A stretch of DNA of 64,000 bases from CAXBCP01 sp047638395. Lineage in GTDB: Bacteria > Pseudomonadota > Alphaproteobacteria > MPNO01 > UBA830. Positions 34,598 through 43,079 of the stretch are shown here, in pieces; position 1 is the stretch's first letter; each line of letters begins with the position of its first letter. The position numbers and the translations under genes were made by a program. Under the pieces are notes generated by a model. That model saw only the letters and a program-made list of their open reading frames with translations. It was not told the DNA's origin and did no database searches. The stretch lies in assembly GCA_047638395.1 (NCBI GenBank), contig JBLIMV010000020.1, positions 1-64,000 on the forward strand, in the 5' to 3' direction.

Positions 34598-37500
34598 ATG
34601 GCCGATAAAACCCAGCATATTATGTGGACGGCACTTCCCAACGGTGTGACACCCGATGGTGATTACCGCGTCTCCGTTCTGGTTTCCCCGGAGTTGACCC
34701 GAACGGATGCGGTGCCGCGTACACTGGACGAATTTCCCGACATGCTGGACTGGCCCGGGGTCATCGCGCGCGGGGCGTTTCGCTTTGAATTCGACGGGGT
34801 GACGGTCGACGGGGCAAGGCTTGTCAGCGCCCCTGAAAGCGCCGTGTGGCAATCGGTGTTTCCACCCTCCACTTTCGTCCGCTCCCACGTATTCGAGGAC
34901 AAACGCGGCACCGTGGTGCTCAGCTATCCGATCAGCACCGTCCATAATTTTGTGCGCGATATCTATGCCGACCTCGCCGCAGATGCGGGCGATGACCTGC
35001 CCGAACGGATCGATCATTTCAGACATCTCGGCGATCTGGTCGAAGATTTTCCGGATCCCCGCGATATGATCAAACTGCTGCGAAACCCCGAAAGCCAGTT
35101 ATCCCTGTCCGATCCGCGCACGGCGTTTAGCCTGCTGCAGACCTACCACCGGCCGTTGGCGAAGCAGGAAACCGTCAGCTATTCGAAACAGGGACCGGAT
35201 GATCCGCGAGAGGATGCGTCATGGCGGACTCATCGCCTGGTAAAAATGCCCGATGAGACGGATTTCAAGGATCTGATCGATTTTCATCAGGTGGTCTCAT
35301 CGACCAATCAGTATCACGGGCTGTTGCGCGATCTTGGCCTGGTCCTTGATTTTGTGCTGCCGGCGGACAAAATGCCCGGCGCCGATATGACGGACAGGCT
35401 GCGTGTCATCCCGCGCTGGGCACCTACGACGGAAGCGGATAGCGGGGTCGAAACGCGGGACGACACGATGCCTGTCACCATCACCCGCCTCGAACCCGGT
35501 AAAAAATTCCAGGCTGTCGTCAAAGACCCGTCGACGCCGATGATCGACGGTTACCTGCAGCTCGATGAACGCTTCGATCTGATACAGATGGACGTCGACG
35601 GCGCCGGGATGAAAGTAAAGAATTTCGCCCGCTCGCTCCTGACGATGCAGGGTGCGTCGAAGAACGAACCGGAACCCCGCGCGGGCGCTCCGGCGCTCCA
35701 GACCGCCGGGCTTATGCTGGTACAGGCGCGGCGCGGTGACAGCCTGACCAGTGCTATTGACCGGTCCGGCGCGCTGAACGATGCCGAGGCTGGTGGCGCC
35801 GCCGTCGAACTCGTGCAGGAAGATTTGATCCGCGGCTACCACGTGGATATTCTCGATGTTGAACGGGGCCGCTGGCAGTCCCTGTGCCGCCGCGACGGGC
35901 TGATAGATCTTCTCGATACGCTCGACGATGTGGCCGTCAAAGATGAAGAAGGGCCTGTCCGGCTGGGTGTCACCCAGTCCGCCGATGGCGAGGACGCCGA
36001 TGTCGTGAAGCTCTATGAAGGGCTCTATGCCTGGAACGGGTGGAGCCTGTCGGCACCGCAGCCGGGTCTGGCGATCGATACAGATGACAGCGTGGCGGAT
36101 CTTGAAAACAAGGCCCCGCCGGGGATGACGTTTCAGGCCAACTTCACGCCCTACAAGGGATCTCTGCCAAGCCTGCGTTTCGGGCGCAAATACCGGATGC
36201 GGGTGCGTGTTGCCGATCTGGCGCTTAATGCAAAACCGTGGGAAGCAGCCGACGTCCATCCACCATCTGCGGAAAGCCGTGATGTTACCTATTACCGTTT
36301 CGAACCCGTGGAACCCCCGGCATTTGCTCTTGGCCGGACCGCCGGCATCGCCGAGAAACCAGGCGATGGCGAGGCGATGGCGAGGATTGCGATCCGCACC
36401 TTCAACGATGATCCGGCCGATAACACTGTTCCGGTGACGGTGACTGAGCGCCGCCACATCGTTGCGTCGCGAACATCGGTAAAACAGGCGGAAACCCACG
36501 GTCGTCTCGACGATGCGAACGGTCGCCTCGATCCATCGAGTTATGGCATGCTGGCCGCCCGGGACATGCCGTTGGACTCCGCGACCCTGAATTTTGACGG
36601 CGTGGACTCCGATTATTCCGTCGCGTCGGACGGTTTTGCACTTCCCTATCTGCCGGATGCGTTCGCGGACAAGGTCGCGCCGCGTTTTCTCGGGCCGGCG
36701 GGTGTCGGCGTGACGTCTTTGCCGGATATCCCCTATTACCCGCCGGGAGAAACGTGGCCGGACGCACAACCGTTCCAGATTCGTATTTTCGAAGACCCGA
36801 ACGGCCTGCCTGAATTCGACGCGGGAACCCGCACGCTGCATGTGCCACTCGCCAAGGGCGATATCGTCCGCCTGCGGTTAAGCCACGTTTTGCCCGACGG
36901 TGTGCTGGAGCAGATGGGCGTGTGGCAATGGTTCGTGGGTCGCACCGGCAATAACCCGTCCCTGATCCAGGACGTCCGGGAACGTGCGCTTGCCGGCGGC
37001 AACTGGACCCTGACGCCGTGGACGGAGATCGAGCTTGTCCACGCGGTGCAGAAACCTCTGGTGCGGCCGGAGATTATCAAGCTCGGGATTGGCCGGGGAC
37101 TTGGCAACACCGCAGCGAGGCTGCGTTTCGTCACGCCGGTTGATTCGCATTCGACCGACAAGCTCGATCTGTTCGGCCGCTGGAACGAGCCCGACGATAT
37201 ACTTGCTGAACCGGGCCCCAGCAGCGTCATTCGGCGCGGTCATGCCCATGAACGGAAGCTCGACTACGGCGAGGCCGCCGGTATGTCACCGCCAGGCATG
37301 TTGACCTACCGTTCCATCAGGCACGAGTTTGGCGACACGCGTTATCGCCGCGTGCTCTACCGGCTGGAGGCTACTACGCGATTCAGGGAGTTCATGCCAC
37401 CATCGATCCGCGCGCCGCTGGTTGACGGAGAGACCAATTCCCAGCTGAAGGTTGTTTCTGACGAGCATGTCGGCTGGGTTCCGAACAGTGCGCCGCCGCC

Positions 37501-38677
37501 GGCACCTGATGTGCTGTATGTCGTTCCAACCTTCGGCTGGACCCGGAATACGAAGGGCCGGACCCAGCGGAGCTGGCGTGACGGCGGCGGGTTGCGGGTC
37601 TATCTGAACCGGCCGTGGTTCGTCTCGGGACATAACGAGATGCTCGCCGTCGTGCTGCCGCCCGACAATGCAACCACGGCGGAGATCGACGGGCCGCTGA
37701 AGCCTTTTGTGACGCAGTGGGGCACCGATCCGATCTGGGCCAGCACAAATATCAAGACGCCGGCGCCGGGTTTGTCGTCCTTTCCGATGGCGCTCAAAGC
37801 CGGACCGGTCGATCCGTCGGTTCTGCCCGCGTTTGTGCCCACCGAAGAGGCCGACCTGCCGCCGGGTCCGTTCCCGATGAGCAATCTTGCCAATCCAACG
37901 CTGCCCGAAACATCGCCGCTGCGCGTCAATGTCGCCCCGCATGCCGTCGGGTACGATGAAGACCGCCAGCTGTGGTATTGCGATATCGTTGTCGATTCGG
38001 GCCGGTCCTATTTTCCGTTTATTCGCCTCGCGCTTGCGCGCTATCACCCGGTATCTGCGCCGCGTGCGCATCTGTCGCCGATCGTGACGACCGAATTTCT
38101 CCAGCTTACACCAGACCGTTTCGCGACGGTGTCGCCGACGTCCACCCGCAACCAGTACATCGTTGGTGTGTATGGCCATGCCTACACATCAGGCCCGGGG
38201 CAGCGGAAACCGATCGTCAAAATCACGGTCGAACAGCTTGATGAGTCGCTTGGTGAGGATTTCGGCTGGAAAACGCTTCCGGGAGTCTCGGTGAAGGCGA
38301 AGCGAAAACTGGTTGTCAGGCCGGGACGTGGTCTGACGGCGCGGGCGTCTGCCCAAGCCGCGAGAGCCGGGCGGACGACGCGTCGGCGCACGGCATCTCC
38401 GTCCAAATCGCTGATCGCAAAGGCCGAATCGCTACTGGCCGCGCGCGACTACAACGCCATCCTGACCAATCCCGGCATTCTCAGTCTGCTGCAGCCGCCG
38501 GCTATCTGGGAGGGGACGGTGGCCCTGCCTACCGGGCTTCAGAAAAAGGGGGAGCTCCGCCTCGCGATCCGGGAATACGAGCGCCATGACGTCGATAACG
38601 ATCATGTCGTTATACCCATCGGTGGGCCGGACCCCCGCATGCGGCTGGTCTATGCGGAGTTTCTACCGTTGTCTTAG
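34598..38677 (+). CDS. Large unrecognised protein, 1359 aa, partner of the 1210-aa protein
   Basis: No family is recognised. A GAGGAC site precedes ATG 34598, 18 bases after the 1210-aa gene. Mid-protein LRFGRKYRMRVRVADLALNA resembles an Ig/Fn3-like strand pair seen in large structural proteins. A basic, Ala/Arg-rich linker near 1230-1290 (RPGRGLTARASAQAARAG) precedes a C-terminal domain ending LRLAIREYE...LVYAEFLPLS. There is no signal peptide, no membrane segment and no catalytic motif I can name. The convergent neighbour is a lipoprotein heme peroxidase. A structural or scaffold role is only a guess. Confidence 0.85.
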   Translation: MADKTQHIMWTALPNGVTPDGDYRVSVLVSPELTRTDAVPRTLDEFPDMLDWPGVIARGAFRFEFDGVTVDGARLVSAPESAVWQSVFPPSTFVRSHVFEDKRGTVVLSYPISTVHNFVRDIYADLAADAGDDLPERIDHFRHLGDLVEDFPDPRDMIKLLRNPESQLSLSDPRTAFSLLQTYHRPLAKQETVSYSKQGPDDPREDASWRTHRLVKMPDETDFKDLIDFHQVVSSTNQYHGLLRDLGLVLDFVLPADKMPGADMTDRLRVIPRWAPTTEADSGVETRDDTMPVTITRLEPGKKFQAVVKDPSTPMIDGYLQLDERFDLIQMDVDGAGMKVKNFARSLLTMQGASKNEPEPRAGAPALQTAGLMLVQARRGDSLTSAIDRSGALNDAEAGGAAVELVQEDLIRGYHVDILDVERGRWQSLCRRDGLIDLLDTLDDVAVKDEEGPVRLGVTQSADGEDADVVKLYEGLYAWNGWSLSAPQPGLAIDTDDSVADLENKAPPGMTFQANFTPYKGSLPSLRFGRKYRMRVRVADLALNAKPWEAADVHPPSAESRDVTYYRFEPVEPPAFALGRTAGIAEKPGDGEAMARIAIRTFNDDPADNTVPVTVTERRHIVASRTSVKQAETHGRLDDANGRLDPSSYGMLAARDMPLDSATLNFDGVDSDYSVASDGFALPYLPDAFADKVAPRFLGPAGVGVTSLPDIPYYPPGETWPDAQPFQIRIFEDPNGLPEFDAGTRTLHVPLAKGDIVRLRLSHVLPDGVLEQMGVWQWFVGRTGNNPSLIQDVRERALAGGNWTLTPWTEIELVHAVQKPLVRPEIIKLGIGRGLGNTAARLRFVTPVDSHSTDKLDLFGRWNEPDDILAEPGPSSVIRRGHAHERKLDYGEAAGMSPPGMLTYRSIRHEFGDTRYRRVLYRLEATTRFREFMPPSIRAPLVDGETNSQLKVVSDEHVGWVPNSAPPPAPDVLYVVPTFGWTRNTKGRTQRSWRDGGGLRVYLNRPWFVSGHNEMLAVVLPPDNATTAEIDGPLKPFVTQWGTDPIWASTNIKTPAPGLSSFPMALKAGPVDPSVLPAFVPTEEADLPPGPFPMSNLANPTLPETSPLRVNVAPHAVGYDEDRQLWYCDIVVDSGRSYFPFIRLALARYHPVSAPRAHLSPIVTTEFLQLTPDRFATVSPTSTRNQYIVGVYGHAYTSGPGQRKPIVKITVEQLDESLGEDFGWKTLPGVSVKAKRKLVVRPGRGLTARASAQAARAGRTTRRRTASPSKSLIAKAESLLAARDYNAILTNPGILSLLQPPAIWEGTVALPTGLQKKGELRLAIREYERHDVDNDHVVIPIGGPDPRMRLVYAEFLPLS

Positions 38678-38702
38678 ATCTGACCTGACCGTGAGCCGGG
38701 CG

Positions 38703-41630
38703 TCAGCGCTCGCTGAACGCTTCATCGCCGGCGGCATCAGGGCGTGGTTTCCAATCCAGCGTGTAATAAGTGCCGCGGTCACGCGCCCACGGGTCGAACG
38801 AATTCACGACCTTGTCCAGTTCGGGGGCAAGTTCGGGAACCGCGCGGAGCATGACCCGCTTTAGCGGCATGATCTCACGGCGTTCACCATTCGGCGCGCC
38901 CTTTTCCCACTGTTTGCCGGTCGGGCCGTTATCGTTGACCCAGTCGACGCCCAGATGTGTATAGAAGTCGGGCCGGAAGCTGGACGTAAAGAAGCGGTCG
39001 CTATACAGCCGCCGGGACGCGTTCAGGATAAAAATGTGAAACATGGTCTCCGATATAGCGAAGCCGTGGGGGCGCGTGGTTTCCGCCAGGTACCCGACGA
39101 CTAGATCGACATCCTCTATATTGTCGACCATTGTGCCATCGGCGAAACCAAGGCAGTCGTTGATAAATTCACCATCCGCGCCACGCTGGGCGGTGGAGAT
39201 GATTTTCGAAGCATCGCATTGGTGCCGACCGTAAACCGTACGCATCGATTGGACGATATCGCGCTGACGGTTGTGTTCCGCGGCCGGAACACCCGGTCGC
39301 TTGTCGATGAAATCGTTAAAGCTTGTGAGTTGGCGTAACCCGATTTGGCGGCGGAGCTCGTTAAAGCGGGGCAGGCCGTGTTCCCGGTCGCGGATGATGT
39401 CGAGCGCCGGCACGTCGATCTTTGAATCCATCCGGGGGCGGAGGTCGAGGTTCTGCAGGAAACGCGGATGGTTCCGGAGCAGGAGCAGGCCAAGCCGCTG
39501 GCGGCCCATGGAGAGCCCCCAGTTCACCATGCCGTGGTTGCGCATCGCGTCAGTGGCGCCAGACCGGAAGGTGCTGACTGTCGCGATTTTTTCTCGGATG
39601 ATGTTCGGATCGCTTCCCCAGTCGCGCAGCTCCAGCAGGTCCGGAATCATCGGATGTAGCCGGTAGACGGTGGCGAACTCCTCCGGGAAATTGAACGGCG
39701 AGCCGAAATGGTTGGTCCCGCCATTGACGTGTCCCGGATTGTTCAGGTCCCACTGATCCATCCCCAACAGGCGGTGCAGGCCTGTCGGAAACAGCGAATT
39801 TCCGCGCCCGACAATGCCCGGTCCGGCGGCTAGCGCGGAGAAAATCTGGTTCGCCTTTTTCGGATCCTTTGACTTGGCAAACCGGTCGACGATCCGCGCC
39901 GTCACCCGTGACAGGATGCCGTCCTTTTTGAACAGCCCGCTCCAGTTCGAATTCATGCCAAGGTCCAGCGGCTTGCCGTAGAGCAGCTGTGCCGTCCATT
40001 CGATCGTATGAATCTTGGCGATCTCGGCCGACACGATCAACCGGGCAACCTGATACAGCTCCTCGTCCGAGATCCCGGCATAGCTGATCGGCGCACCCGG
40101 GCGTGCCGGATTGCGCAGCCCCGTATCGGCGTTGGGGGTTGCCTGCGCCCGTTTGCGGAATTCATCGATAATCAGGTTGTGTTCGCGGACGAACAGATTG
40201 TGCAGAAAGCTCGTGCCGACGGTCCAGTTATCGGGAAACGCGGTTGCTTCCTGCCCGGCCCATTCCCGCTGGATCGGATCGCAGGCACTGTCAGCAGGTG
40301 TCGCGCAGGGTTTGCGGAACAGCGGCAGGTATCCCTGGCGTTCTCCCGCGCCGGGGCGGTTGCCGACGCTTTCCATCAGCAGTTTTGCGGGATCGGCGGG
40401 GTCGCGGCGCGCGCGCTGCCCAGACCGCTTGCTGTAGCCGTATATGGGGGATGCGTCCCACCATGCCGTCATATGATTCCGGGATGTCCGGTAGGCGCGG
40501 CTGAGGTGGGTCTTGCCATTTGCCGAAAAGACCTCGGGGTCTTCGCTGTCGGCGATCAGGGCCGCATCCAGCTTGTCGTCCGGTCGGCAGCCAAGGCTGG
40601 CGATCTCGTCCGCGCTGAGGGCTCGTTCGGAAATGCCGGCACGCTGGCTCGCGCAGCCCGTCGTCGGCAGCATCTTTGCCGTATCGTTCCGGCCTTCGAG
40701 CGTGTGCGAGAACCAGTCATGGGTCATGAACTGTATCCAGAACGCCGCGAGGACATTGAAAAACGGCGCTTTGCGATAGGGACAATCCGCCGACTTATCG
40801 CCGTCGGTACCAGACCCTTCGTTGCAGCCGATGGCGCCCGCATTGTCGCGGCTGAACAGTTTGCGGCTGATCACTTGCGGGTCCGGTTTCATCATGCCGA
40901 TGCGATCGCCATGGCGGTTACGGGCAAGCTGGTTTTTGCCAAGCTCCGGAAACGTGGCTTCGAACTCAACATTGCGGGCAAATTTCTGGCCGGCAGATCC
41001 CATGGCCGGATTCAGAATATCATTGCAGATGCCCGTCAGCGTCCGGTGTCGGATCAGATCGCCGGTACAGAGTTGCGATCCGTCTGGCGCAACTTGGATG
41101 TCCCGCGATTTGGGATGGTCTGCGGGGAGGCGCATTTCCGGCCATTGTTTTACGACCGCGCCATTTATATCGCGGTCGCCATCACGTTTGCCGGACACAT
41201 AGGTCCTGTAGGTGCCGTTATTGTCGAACAGGTTGAACCGGATAAGCTCCATGCGCTGGTATTCAAGATCAATCAGCGCACCGTCTATGCCGCGCTGGTT
41301 CCGGTCGGTAAAGCGGCCACCGCTGTTCCGGCGTGGTGCCCTGGATGACGCATCCCCGGTCGCCCAGTAGTTTGCCCAGTCGACCCAGGGCGTGTCCATC
41401 TGCGCGACCGCTTTTTCACCGCCACGGCAGCGGGCGCGGTATTCTTCGACCTTGCCCAGAAAACGGCGTGACCGGTCATCCGCGATGTCCCTCAGGCCAT
41501 TGCTGGCGAGGTTGTCCGCGACCTGCAGACAGGCGCGTACGATGGCGCTGTCTTCCGGTGTCTTGTCGCATGCGGCGACGACCGTCAGCGCCGCCACGGA
41601 AAACGCGGCGGTCTGCAAAAACCGTTTCAT
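38703..41630 (-). CDS. Lipoprotein animal-type heme peroxidase (alpha-dioxygenase/cyclooxygenase-like)
   Basis: The 975-aa protein starts with a lipoprotein signal peptide (lipobox VAAC, C21), so it should sit on a membrane facing the periplasm. The heme peroxidase domain shows a distal-His region FWIQFMTHDWFSH (H304), LFVREHNLIIDEF (492-495) and the proximal-His segment AEIAKIHTIEWTAQLL (H541), as in the plant/bacterial alpha-dioxygenase and cyclooxygenase branch. It may oxidise fatty acids or other lipids. ATG 41630 has AAGGGG upstream. It is convergent with the two giant genes, 25 bases apart. Confidence 0.9.
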   Translation of the reverse strand: MKRFLQTAAFSVAALTVVAACDKTPEDSAIVRACLQVADNLASNGLRDIADDRSRRFLGKVEEYRARCRGGEKAVAQMDTPWVDWANYWATGDASSRAPRRNSGGRFTDRNQRGIDGALIDLEYQRMELIRFNLFDNNGTYRTYVSGKRDGDRDINGAVVKQWPEMRLPADHPKSRDIQVAPDGSQLCTGDLIRHRTLTGICNDILNPAMGSAGQKFARNVEFEATFPELGKNQLARNRHGDRIGMMKPDPQVISRKLFSRDNAGAIGCNEGSGTDGDKSADCPYRKAPFFNVLAAFWIQFMTHDWFSHTLEGRNDTAKMLPTTGCASQRAGISERALSADEIASLGCRPDDKLDAALIADSEDPEVFSANGKTHLSRAYRTSRNHMTAWWDASPIYGYSKRSGQRARRDPADPAKLLMESVGNRPGAGERQGYLPLFRKPCATPADSACDPIQREWAGQEATAFPDNWTVGTSFLHNLFVREHNLIIDEFRKRAQATPNADTGLRNPARPGAPISYAGISDEELYQVARLIVSAEIAKIHTIEWTAQLLYGKPLDLGMNSNWSGLFKKDGILSRVTARIVDRFAKSKDPKKANQIFSALAAGPGIVGRGNSLFPTGLHRLLGMDQWDLNNPGHVNGGTNHFGSPFNFPEEFATVYRLHPMIPDLLELRDWGSDPNIIREKIATVSTFRSGATDAMRNHGMVNWGLSMGRQRLGLLLLRNHPRFLQNLDLRPRMDSKIDVPALDIIRDREHGLPRFNELRRQIGLRQLTSFNDFIDKRPGVPAAEHNRQRDIVQSMRTVYGRHQCDASKIISTAQRGADGEFINDCLGFADGTMVDNIEDVDLVVGYLAETTRPHGFAISETMFHIFILNASRRLYSDRFFTSSFRPDFYTHLGVDWVNDNGPTGKQWEKGAPNGERREIMPLKRVMLRAVPELAPELDKVVNSFDPWARDRGTYYTLDWKPRPDAAGDEAFSER

Positions 41631-41660
41631 GGGCCTACCCCTTATCTATTGTCCAAATGC

Positions 41661-41691
41661 CTACCCGACAATCGACTACTGACTACCCGAC
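41661..41691. promoter_or_regulatory. Direct repeat upstream of the heme peroxidase gene
   Basis: CTACCCGAC occurs at 41661-41669 and 41683-41691, 22 bases apart (about two helical turns), 31-61 bases before the peroxidase start on the minus strand. This spacing is typical of a tandem activator site such as an OmpR-type response regulator would use. Confidence 0.4.
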
Positions 41692-41762
41692 GTAATCGTA
41701 ATTCGGACTGCGCGAATTTCCAACCTTGAGATGAAAATATTCTGCCGGTTGAGTTTCTTCGC

Positions 41763-41791
41763 TTGCAGCGATTCACCCGGCGACTCATAAT
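41763..41791 (+). promoter_or_regulatory. Candidate sigma70-type promoter for the micro-ORF unit
   Basis: TTGCAG (41763-41768) and CATAAT (41786-41791) are separated by 17 bases. The -10 matches TATAAT at 5 of 6 positions; the -35 is weaker. It points at the strong ribosome site at 41815. Confidence 0.45.
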
Positions 41792-41828
41792 CCTGTTCTG
41801 TATTCAACAATCGGAAGGAGGTGATCGA

Positions 41829-41906
41829 GTGTCTCATTGTCTAAAGGTGCGGCCTTCGGCTGCCAGGATCTGGATCTTCACCTCTTTAGAGGCTCGCTTC
41901 GACTGA
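41829..41906 (+). CDS. Candidate 25-aa micro-ORF with ideal ribosome site
   Basis: AAGGAGGTGATC (41815-41826), a near-full complement of the 16S 3' end, is spaced 7 bases before GTG 41829. The frame gives 25 residues starting MSHCLKVRPSAARIWI with a basic middle, and ends at TGA 41904. A 17-bp-spaced promoter lies upstream and a strong terminator downstream. On the other strand a 28-aa ORF (41920-41834, MNTSTQSKRASKEVK...) with GGAG upstream fully overlaps it, so either strand, or an untranslated RNA, could be the real product. Confidence 0.4.
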   Translation: MSHCLKVRPSAARIWIFTSLEARFD

Positions 41907-41950
41907 GTTGATGTATTCATGGTCCGCTCCAGGGACCGTGTCTGACAATG

Positions 41951-41986
41951 GAAGGGTCGCCCAATCGGGCGGCCCTTCGTCTTTTT
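41951..41986 (+). terminator. Intrinsic terminator after the micro-ORF
   Basis: GAAGGGTCGCCC and GGGCGGCCCTTC pair over 12 bp (one T-G wobble) with an AATC loop, followed by GTCTTTTT. The T run is on the + strand, so it ends a + transcript that can only start in the short gap upstream. Confidence 0.8.
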
Positions 41987-42067
41987 GCGGGCCATGAATT
42001 GCGGTGATGCATGCGCCGCCGCATACTGAACTGGAAATATACAGGCGAACAATAAGGGAGAAGTGCC

Positions 42068-42913
42068 ATGCCGATGGCCACAGTGCGCGGATTGAACATC
42101 AACTATGAAATCGTTGGCGATGCCGGGGACATTTCTCACCCCTGGGTCGCCCTGATTACCGGTGGGCGCCGCGGCTATCAGGAATTTCTGCCGCTCGCCG
42201 GCAAGATTGCGGCGAAGGGTTTCCGCGTATTGCTGCATGATCGTCGCAATACAGGCGCTTCCGATATTGAACTGGAAGCGCATGAGGTTGAAGAGGCGAC
42301 ATGGGCCGACGACCTGCGTGATTTGCTCGATCAGCTGGGCGCTGCACCCGCTTTTATCGGCGGCTCGTCGTCCGGTGCGCGGACCGCGATCATGTTCGGT
42401 CTGCGCCATCCGGACGCCACCCGGGCGTTGATGCTGCTGCGCGTCACCGGCGGTGCATTCCCGGCAAAGCGGCTGCCGGAGATGTATTACGGCCAGTTCA
42501 TCGATATCGCGAAGCAAGGCGGCATGGCCGCGATCTGCGAGACCGATACCTGGCGCGAACGGATCGAGAGTAATGCGGCCAACCGCGAAAAGCTGATGGC
42601 GATCGACGCCGATGAATTCATCTCGACGCTGTCCAAGTGGAAAGAACTGTTCGAAGCAGGGGCGAACCTGCCGGTGATGGGCGTGACCGAAGATCAGCTT
42701 GGGAGTTTGGCGATGCCGACCATTGTCATCCCCGGCAACGACAATACCCATTCATCGGAAAGCGGGCGGACCGCGCACCGGATGATTCCCGGCAGCGAGA
42801 TTCACGATCTCGGGCTCGACGATGTCGATATCGCCCTGATCCCGTATCCGGACTGGGCGCCGTATGAGCTGGAAATCGTCGACGTGTTGACCGGGTTTAT
42901 GGGGCGAAATTAA
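42068..42913 (+). CDS. Alpha/beta hydrolase
   Basis: The 281-aa protein has the alpha/beta-hydrolase core: an oxyanion-region TGGRRGYQEF, LLHDRRNTGASD, the nucleophile elbow GGSSSGAR (Ser101) and a late PGNDNTHSSESG strand that supplies the acid and probably the histidine. It is cytoplasmic and could cleave an ester or C-C bond, as in meta-cleavage products. Nothing in the sequence fixes the substrate. ATG 42068 is preceded by GGGAGAAG. Confidence 0.88.
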   Translation: MPMATVRGLNINYEIVGDAGDISHPWVALITGGRRGYQEFLPLAGKIAAKGFRVLLHDRRNTGASDIELEAHEVEEATWADDLRDLLDQLGAAPAFIGGSSSGARTAIMFGLRHPDATRALMLLRVTGGAFPAKRLPEMYYGQFIDIAKQGGMAAICETDTWRERIESNAANREKLMAIDADEFISTLSKWKELFEAGANLPVMGVTEDQLGSLAMPTIVIPGNDNTHSSESGRTAHRMIPGSEIHDLGLDDVDIALIPYPDWAPYELEIVDVLTGFMGRN

Positions 42914-42954
42914 CGGCGGACGGCAATCGGTACTCGGGTTGTCGACAGCTAGAA

Positions 42955-43036
42955 CTTGTCACCCCGGGCCTGTCCCGGGGCCCAGTCCTCTTGCTGGAAA
43001 AATCCCTGGATCCCGGCACAAGGCCGGGATGACAAG
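42955..43036. repeat. REP-like palindromic element
   Basis: Two inversely oriented copies of CTTGTCAYCCCGG...CCAG flank a short centre. The left copy is 42955-42985 and the right copy 43006-43036 (read on the other strand). The whole folds as a long imperfect hairpin. Elements of this type are scattered between genes in many alphaproteobacterial genomes. Confidence 0.8.
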
Positions 43037-43079
43037 TATTGGCGACAGGTGATAGGAAAAATCGCCCCTCTGAATCGCC

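Noticed and set aside
41815..41826. Minus-strand GATCACCTCCTT resembling the 3' end of 16S rRNA
   Set aside because: Only 12 bases match; no rRNA sequence is next to it, and the + strand reading as a ribosome site explains it.
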